This document shows, piece by piece, positions 6,355 to 10,920 of a stretch of 10,920 bases of DNA. The stretch is taken from positions 1-10,920 of the forward strand of contig JAQGLP010000452.1 of assembly GCA_028292835.1 (NCBI GenBank), given 5' to 3'. Origin of the DNA: Variovorax sp. (GTDB lineage: Bacteria; Pseudomonadota; Gammaproteobacteria; Burkholderiales; Burkholderiaceae_C). A program made the translations under genes and the position numbers. The stretch's first letter is position 1, and every line of letters begins with the position of its first letter. The notes under the pieces were generated by a model. That model was not told the DNA's origin and searched no databases. It was given only the letters and a program-made list of their open reading frames with translations.

Positions 6355-7326
6355 ATGCATGCATTTCTCAAGGCCCTCGCGACCGCGACCGCCGGCCTCC
6401 TGCTGGCCGGTGCCGCCGCGGCACAGGAGTGGTCGCCCACCAAGCCGGTGCGCATCGTCGTGCCGATCACCGGCAGCACGAACGACGTACTCGCCCGAGT
6501 CGTCGCGGCCAAGCTGCAGGAACTCATCGGCCAGCCGGTGGTGGTCGACAACAGGCCGGGGGCCGGCGGCAACATCGGCGCCGACTTCGTGGCCAAGTCC
6601 CCGCCCGACGGGCTCACGCTGCTGGTGGGCTACAACGGCCCGATCGCCATCAATCCGACGCTGTTCGCCAAGATGCCCTTCGATCCGGTGAAGGACCTCG
6701 CGCCCATCACGCTGGCGGTCAGCTCGCCGCAGTACCTCGTGGTCAACCCGGCACTGCCCGTCAAATCGGTAAAGGAATTCGTCGGCTGGGCCCGGACCAA
6801 TGCCGGACAGCTGTCGTATGCGTCGGTTGCCACCGGCAGCGCGTCGCACCTGACGATGGAAATGTTCAAGGCGGCCGCGCATTTCGAGGCCACGCACGTG
6901 CCTTACCGCGGCGCCGGTCCCGCCATCACCGACCTGGTCGCCGGCCAGGTGCAGGCGGCGTTCCTGGTGCCGGGCAACGTGCAGCAGTTCGTCAAGGAAA
7001 AGCGCTTGCGGCTGATCGCCACCTCCGGCCAGAAACGCTTTCCCAGCACGCCCGACGTACCGACGCTGGTGGAGTCGGGCTACCCCGATGTCGTGGCGAC
7101 ATCGTGGATCGGCTTTCTCGCGCCGGCCGGCACGCCCAGGAACATCATCGATCGCTACAACAAGGAGATCGTGAAGGTGCTGCACATGCCCGATGTGCGC
7201 GAGAAGCTCGAGAGCATGGAGTTCGAAGTGGTGGCGAGCACGCCGGCCCAGTTCGGCGACTGGATCAAGGCCGAGATCCCGCGCTGGGGCAAGGTCATCA
7301 AGGCCACCGGCGCCAAGGTGGACTGA
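6355..7326 (+). CDS. Bug/TctC-family periplasmic solute-binding protein
   Basis: Periplasmic binding protein of the Bug (tripartite tricarboxylate transporter receptor) family, 323 residues, usual length. A Sec signal peptide is clear: Lys6, a hydrophobic stretch about 8-19, and a signal peptidase I site AAA|Q near 23/24. Family landmarks are PVRIVVPITGSTNDVLAR (31-48), VVDNRPGAGGNIGAD (63-77), YASVATGSASHLTMEMFK (155-172), HVPYRGAGPAITDLVAGQV (181-199) and WIGFLAPAGTP (251-261). AGAGG-like AGAGG/AGAGGC Shine-Dalgarno bases (AGAGG at 6341-6345) sit 9 bases before the ATG. It lies 27 bases after the oxygenase gene and 4 bases before the SDR gene, so it is part of the catabolic operon. No tctA or tctB membrane gene is present. 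Bug proteins typically bind carboxylates, so it probably captures the pathway substrate or signals its presence; the ligand is unknown. Confidence 0.93.
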   Translation: MHAFLKALATATAGLLLAGAAAAQEWSPTKPVRIVVPITGSTNDVLARVVAAKLQELIGQPVVVDNRPGAGGNIGADFVAKSPPDGLTLLVGYNGPIAINPTLFAKMPFDPVKDLAPITLAVSSPQYLVVNPALPVKSVKEFVGWARTNAGQLSYASVATGSASHLTMEMFKAAAHFEATHVPYRGAGPAITDLVAGQVQAAFLVPGNVQQFVKEKRLRLIATSGQKRFPSTPDVPTLVESGYPDVVATSWIGFLAPAGTPRNIIDRYNKEIVKVLHMPDVREKLESMEFEVVASTPAQFGDWIKAEIPRWGKVIKATGAKVD

Positions 7327-7330
7327 TCCG

Positions 7331-8104
7331 ATGACACGACTCGCAAACAAGGCCGCGCTCATCACGGGCGGCGGTGCCGGAATCGGGGCGGCCACGGCGC
7401 TGCTGTTCTGCGCGGAAGGCGCGGCGGTGATGCTCGTCGACGCCGATGCGGCCGCGCTCGAAAGAACGGTGGAGAACGTGCGCCGCCAGGTGCCGGGCGC
7501 ACGCGTGAGGGGCCACGCGGCCGACGTGTCCGATGCCGCCGAGGCGAGCCGGGCGGTCGAGCAGGCGCTGGGCGCCTTCGGCCGGCTGGACGTGCTGGTC
7601 AACAACGCCGCGATGCGCAACTACGCGGCGTTGGCCGACGCCCAGCCGGCCGAATGGCAAGCCATGGTCGGCGTGAACCTGATCGGCACCTCCAACTACT
7701 GCAGGGCTGCCTTGCCCGCGCTTCGCCGTTCCGGGCGGGGCAGCATCGTCAACGTGTCGTCCTGCTATGCGGTGACGGGGCGCAAGGGCATGGGACTGTA
7801 CGACGCGACCAAGGCGGCGCAACTGGCGATGACGCGCACCCTGGCCTTCGAGGAGGCCGAACACGGCATCCGCGCCAACGCCGTGTGCCCGGGCTCCACG
7901 CTTACCGATTTTCACGTCGCCCGGGCGGACAAGGCGGGCAAGAGCGTCGAGACGCTCAAGGGTGAACGGCAGAGCACCTCGCTGCTGGGCCGCTGGGCCG
8001 CACCCGAGGAAATCGCGCGCCCCATCCTGTGGTTCGCCTCGGACGAGGCCTCCTTCATCACCGGCGCGACGCTGATGGTCGACGGCGGCCTGTCCATCAT
8101 CTAG
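7331..8104 (+). CDS. SDR-family NAD(P)-dependent dehydrogenase
   Basis: Classical short-chain dehydrogenase/reductase, 257 residues, cytoplasmic. It has the cofactor motif TGGGAGIG (12-19), Asp37 after the second strand (VDAD), which favours NAD over NADP, NNAA (91-94), Asn116, the catalytic Ser in NVSS (143/144), and Tyr157/Lys161 in YDATK. The C-terminal FITGATLMVDGG matches many SDR alcohol dehydrogenases. The ATG at 7331 is chosen because homology begins immediately and AAGGTGG (7315-7321) sits 9 bases upstream inside the preceding gene. The gap to the preceding stop is 4 bases. In this operon it could oxidise the cis-diol made by a dioxygenase or an alcohol left after oxygenation. SDRs are too diverse to fix the substrate from sequence. 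It does not show the distinctive features of one named dihydrodiol dehydrogenase group. Confidence 0.92.
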   Translation: MTRLANKAALITGGGAGIGAATALLFCAEGAAVMLVDADAAALERTVENVRRQVPGARVRGHAADVSDAAEASRAVEQALGAFGRLDVLVNNAAMRNYAALADAQPAEWQAMVGVNLIGTSNYCRAALPALRRSGRGSIVNVSSCYAVTGRKGMGLYDATKAAQLAMTRTLAFEEAEHGIRANAVCPGSTLTDFHVARADKAGKSVETLKGERQSTSLLGRWAAPEEIARPILWFASDEASFITGATLMVDGGLSII

Positions 8105-8113
8105 CGGCGGCCG

Positions 8114-9082
8114 ATGTCCACGACCTCCATCCATGCGCTGGTCCACAGCCTGCGCCACGAGGCGCCAGGCGTCGTCAGCGTCGAGCTGCGCCCGCCGGGC
8201 GGTGCGTCCAGGTTCCCGGCTTTCGAGGCGGGGGCGCATGTCGACCTGCACCTGCCCAACGGCATGGTGCGCAGCTATTCGCTCATCAATCCCGCCACCG
8301 AACGGCATCGCTACGTGGTGGCGGTCCAGGAAGACCGTCAGAGCCGCGGAGGCTCGCGCTACGTGCACCGGCAATTGCGCGTCGGCACCACGCTGCCGAT
8401 CTCGGCGCCCCGCAACCATTTCCGCCTCCATGAAGACGCCCCCGTCAGCGTGCTGGTGGCCGGCGGCATTGGCGTGACACCCCTGCTGGCCATGCTGCGG
8501 CGGCTCGTATCGCTGGGCCGGCCGGTCGACTTCTTCTATTGCGCCCGTTCCCGCAAGGAGGCCGCCTTTGCTGGCGAGATCGAAGCGCTGGCTGGCGCAG
8601 GGGTACGGCTGCACTGGCATTTCGACGACGAGGCCGGCGCCCCGCCCGACCTCATGCACTGGCTGCGCGGGCGCTCGGCCGCCGCGCACTTCTACGGTTG
8701 CGGCCCGGCGCCGATGCTCGCCGCCTTCGAGAGCGCCTGCGAAAGGCTGGGCTATGAGAACGCGCACGTGGAACGCTTCGCGGCCGCGCCCGCTCCGGCC
8801 TCACCGGACAACGGCGAGAGCTGCCTGGTCGAGCTTCGGCGCAGCGGCAGGACGATCGCCGTCGCGCCGGGCCGGTCGGTTCTCGACGCGCTGCTCGACG
8901 CCGGCATCGCCGCCGAGCACAGTTGCAGGGAGGGCCTCTGCGGCGCCTGCGAAACCAAGGTGATCTCCGGCGAGGTCGAGCACCGCGACAGTATCCTCAC
9001 GAAGGCCGAGCACGCGGCGGGCAAGAGCATGATGATCTGTGTCTCGCGCTGCGTGCGCGGGCCGCTGGTGCTCGATCTCTGA
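8114..9082 (+). CDS. Phthalate dioxygenase reductase-type flavin/[2Fe-2S] oxidoreductase
   Basis: Electron-transfer partner of the Rieske oxygenase, 322 residues, matching the PDR/VanB/PobB group. Domain order is flavin-binding barrel (about 1-105, with RSYSLIN at 53-59 for FMN), NAD-binding domain (about 110-225, with GGIGVTP at 117-123 and YGCGP at 194-198), then a C-terminal plant-type ferredoxin domain. In the last, Cys271, Cys276, Cys279 and Cys309 (C-x4-C-x2-C-x29-C) hold the [2Fe-2S] cluster. A C-terminal ferredoxin is the defining layout of this class and fits a phthalate-dioxygenase-type oxygenase that needs no separate ferredoxin. It starts 9 bases after the SDR stop, so it shares the operon with the oxygenase, although two genes lie between them. 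It should take electrons from NAD(P)H through FMN to the cluster and then to the oxygenase Rieske centre. Confidence 0.94.
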   Translation: MSTTSIHALVHSLRHEAPGVVSVELRPPGGASRFPAFEAGAHVDLHLPNGMVRSYSLINPATERHRYVVAVQEDRQSRGGSRYVHRQLRVGTTLPISAPRNHFRLHEDAPVSVLVAGGIGVTPLLAMLRRLVSLGRPVDFFYCARSRKEAAFAGEIEALAGAGVRLHWHFDDEAGAPPDLMHWLRGRSAAAHFYGCGPAPMLAAFESACERLGYENAHVERFAAAPAPASPDNGESCLVELRRSGRTIAVAPGRSVLDALLDAGIAAEHSCREGLCGACETKVISGEVEHRDSILTKAEHAAGKSMMICVSRCVRGPLVLDL

Positions 9083-9193
9083 GGCGCTTGGGCGGGCTTG
9101 GCGCATTGGCGCTACGCTCGGGGTTCCCGTCTCGTCCGACACGCCGTCCGCCATGCCGTCCCTTTCCCGACCCGCCACCCGCCGGAGCCTCGC

Positions 9194-10150
9194 ATGCAGG
9201 CGCTGATGGCGCTGATGGTCGATCATGCCGTCGCCGTGGTGTTCATCGTGACTTTCGCGGCCCGCCTCGGGCTGCCGCTGCCGGCGGCGCCCGTGCTGGT
9301 CGTGGCCGGCACGCTGTCGGCGGTGGCGCCCCCCATGCTGCTGGTTGCCCTGGTCCTGGCTGCCCTGCTGGGCAACGTGCTCGGCGACAGCGCCTGGTTC
9401 TATGCCGGGCGCAGGTACGGCTACCGGTTCATGCGCCTTCTCTGCAAGATATCGATCTCGCCGGATTCCTGCGTGCGTCGAAGCGAGGCGCTGATCACCC
9501 GATGGGGCGGCCTGTCGCTCGTGGCCGCCAAGTTCGTGCCGGGTGTGTCGGTCGTGGCGCCACCGATGGCCGGCGCGCTGGGCATGTCATCGCTGCGCTT
9601 CCTGGGGTTCGAGGTCGGCGCGGCGCTGCTGTGGACCGGCGTGTTCCTGAGCCTGGGCGGGTTCTTCCGCGAGCAGATCGGGACCGTGCTCGATGCACTG
9701 GCGGATGCGGGGGGCGTCGCCACCGCCGCGCTGGCGGCCGTGCTGGGGGTGATGCTGGCCGTGCGCTACTGGCGCCGCCGCGCCTTCCTGCAACTGACTG
9801 GCATGCCCCGCATCACCGTCGATGAGCTGCACGCGTTGATGGGCAGCGACCCGCCGCCCATCGTCGTCGACGTGCGGGGCGAGGCCAGCCTGCAGGTCGA
9901 TCCGCGCCGCATTCCGGGCGCGGTCCCGCTCTCGCTGAAATCGATCCAGCAGTGGCGCTCGGCCCCGCCCTTCGACGACGCGGAGCGCGACATCGTCCTC
10001 TACTGCAACTGCCCGAACGAAGGCTCGGCCGCGATGGCGGCGCGCGCGCTGACCACGCGGGGCATGAAGCGCGCGCGGCCGCTGGCCGGCGGGCTCGATG
10101 CCTGGATCGCGGCGGGGCGGCCCATCGGCCTGTACCCGCAGCAACGCTGA
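9194..10150 (+). CDS. DedA-family membrane protein with C-terminal rhodanese domain
   Basis: Fusion protein of 318 residues. The N-terminal part (about 1-193) is a DedA/SNARE-associated integral membrane domain, with LGLPLPAAPVLVVAGTLS (25-42), GNVLGDSAWFYAGRRYG (60-76), KFVPGVSVVAPPMAGALG (113-130) and a final hydrophobic segment (about 173-190). After RYWRRR a cytoplasmic rhodanese-like domain begins (PRITVDELHALM, VVDVRGE at 224-230, IPGAVPLSL). Its active-site loop reads VLYCNCPNEGSAA, offering Cys271 or Cys273 as the catalytic thiol. DedA proteins include transporters or scramblases acting on lipid carriers and other substrates; the rhodanese part may transfer sulfur or sense it. ATG 9194 is preferred over an in-frame ATG at 9098 because GGAG (9184-9187) sits 6 bases upstream and the 32 extra residues are Arg/His/Pro-rich and unlike a DedA N-terminus. 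A 111-base gap from the reductase gene holds only tandem TTGGCGC copies (9098-9112), so co-transcription is uncertain. Confidence 0.88.
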   Translation: MQALMALMVDHAVAVVFIVTFAARLGLPLPAAPVLVVAGTLSAVAPPMLLVALVLAALLGNVLGDSAWFYAGRRYGYRFMRLLCKISISPDSCVRRSEALITRWGGLSLVAAKFVPGVSVVAPPMAGALGMSSLRFLGFEVGAALLWTGVFLSLGGFFREQIGTVLDALADAGGVATAALAAVLGVMLAVRYWRRRAFLQLTGMPRITVDELHALMGSDPPPIVVDVRGEASLQVDPRRIPGAVPLSLKSIQQWRSAPPFDDAERDIVLYCNCPNEGSAAMAARALTTRGMKRARPLAGGLDAWIAAGRPIGLYPQQR

Positions 10151-10176
10151 GGCCAACCCCAGGCTCGGCGGCCGCG

Positions 10177-10920
10177 TCATGGGCGGCGTGTCGCCTCGTC
10201 CCCGGGCAGCGATCTCAGCGGCGGCGCGATGTCCTCCAGGGCCCGGCGCTCCGCATCGACCCCGTAGCGCAGCGCCAGCAGCCCGGCGACGATGACCAGC
10301 GCCGCGCCGATGGCATAGCCCATGGCCACCGCGCCGCGGCTGCCCGTTTCGATCAGCGCGCCGAACAGCACCGGCGCCACGAAGCCGCCGGCGCCCGTGC
10401 CGACCGCATAGAAGATCGAGATGGCGATCGCGCGCATCTCGAGTGGAAACACTTCGCTCACCGTGAGGTAGGCCGAGCTGGCCGCCGCCGAGGCGAGGAA
10501 GAACACGCCCGACCAGCACAGCGCTTGGCTGCGCGCGTCGAGCCAGCCCCGCATGAAGGCCCAGCCGGTCAGCGCCAGCCCGACGCCCGACAGCACATAG
10601 GTCAGCCCGATCATCCGGCGCCGCCCCACGCGGTCGAACAGCGGGCCCAGCAGCAGCGGCCCCAGCACGTTGCCGAGCGCGAACGGAAAGATGTAGAGCG
10701 CCACCTCACCCTCGGGCACGCCGTGAAAGCGCGTCAGCACCAGCGCGTAGGTGAAGAAGATCGCGTTGTAGAAGAAGGCCTGCGAGATCATGAGCGCCAG
10801 CGCGACCATGCTGCGTTGCGGGTAGCGCCGCAGCAGCACGTGCGCGACCTCGTGCCAGCCGGGGCCCGCGTGGCCGCCGAAGGCGACCCGCCCGACGGCG
10901 GGCGCGAGCGGCCCGTGCCG
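10177..10920 (-). CDS. MFS transporter, C-terminal half (5' end beyond the window)
   Basis: C-terminal 247 residues of a major facilitator superfamily permease. The frame stays open to base 10920, so the start and first half lie outside; the GTG at 10837-10839 is treated as an internal codon. The visible part opens with a polar central-loop segment (GWHEVAHVLLRRYPQRS), then about six hydrophobic helices. The MFS motif DRVGRRR (about visible residues 96-102) sits between the second and third of these, the usual place for the repeated copy in the second half of the protein. Other segments are FFYNAIFFTYALVL, YLTVSEVFPLEMRA and IFYAVGTGAGGFVAPVLFGAL. The SEVFPLEMRA stretch resembles the sugar-porter and metabolite-proton symporter branches, but the substrate is not assignable. 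It ends with a short charged cytoplasmic tail. The stop faces the DedA gene across 26 bases. Confidence 0.88.
   Translation of the reverse strand, partial: RHGPLAPAVGRVAFGGHAGPGWHEVAHVLLRRYPQRSMVALALMISQAFFYNAIFFTYALVLTRFHGVPEGEVALYIFPFALGNVLGPLLLGPLFDRVGRRRMIGLTYVLSGVGLALTGWAFMRGWLDARSQALCWSGVFFLASAAASSAYLTVSEVFPLEMRAIAISIFYAVGTGAGGFVAPVLFGALIETGSRGAVAMGYAIGAALVIVAGLLALRYGVDAERRALEDIAPPLRSLPGDEATRRP

Noticed and set aside
4876..7620. A 914-codon open frame on the minus strand opposite the oxygenase and binding-protein genes
   Set aside because: It lies antisense to two well-supported genes, has an Arg/His/Gly/Asp-rich composition typical of GC-rich shadow frames, and shows no recognisable domain. 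It also overlaps the divergent promoter region.
7298..8767. A 489-codon minus-strand frame opposite the SDR and reductase genes
   Set aside because: The plus-strand genes carry full catalytic motifs here; the antisense translation shows none and looks like GC-driven openness.
9098..9193. N-terminal extension of the DedA-rhodanese gene from an earlier ATG
   Set aside because: The extra 32 residues are Arg/His/Pro-rich, no Shine-Dalgarno precedes 9098, and 9194 has GGAG at good spacing directly before a typical DedA start.
10171..10187. GCCGC/GCGGC inverted repeat between the convergent DedA and MFS genes as a terminator
   Set aside because: The stem is only 5 bases, part of it lies inside the MFS coding end, and no T-run follows on either strand.

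Overview
The DNA is very GC-rich (clearly above 60% by eye), with GC-biased third codon positions, short intergenic gaps and Bug-type solute-binding proteins. Two intergenic repeats resemble families I recall from Comamonadaceae. Together these suggest a betaproteobacterium of the Variovorax/Acidovorax type. The genus is inference; no marker gene is present.

Layout. (1) 1-4131, plus strand: the end of a urea ABC transporter operon, urtB (5' truncated by the window), urtC, urtD and urtE. urtC and urtD overlap by ATGA. The other two junctions (urtB/urtC and urtD/urtE) each carry a small palindromic element, of two different kinds, and each element is bracketed by a 6-base direct repeat. (2) 4142-4897, minus strand: an IclR-family regulator, convergent with urtE. 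(3) 4898-5055: a divergent control region with a good sigma70-like promoter and dyad symmetries. (4) 5056-9082, plus strand: a compact four-gene catabolic operon made of a phthalate-dioxygenase-type Rieske oxygenase, a Bug/TctC periplasmic binding protein, an SDR dehydrogenase and a phthalate-dioxygenase-reductase-type flavin/[2Fe-2S] reductase. (5) 9194-10150, plus strand: a DedA membrane protein fused to a C-terminal rhodanese domain. (6) 10177-10920, minus strand: the C-terminal half of an MFS transporter that runs off the window.

How they work together. UrtBCDE form the permease and ATPase core of a high-affinity urea importer; urtA should lie upstream, and no urease gene is visible here. 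The Rieske cluster looks self-contained. The reductase would pass electrons from NAD(P)H to the oxygenase, which would oxidise or O-demethylate an aromatic or related acid. The SDR would oxidise the diol or alcohol product, and the Bug protein would bind the substrate or a related carboxylate in the periplasm. The IclR protein probably controls the operon through the palindromic sites at its promoter. The substrate cannot be read from the sequence. I see no RNA genes, CRISPR arrays, transposases or phage genes, and no stretch over 300 bases without a gene.
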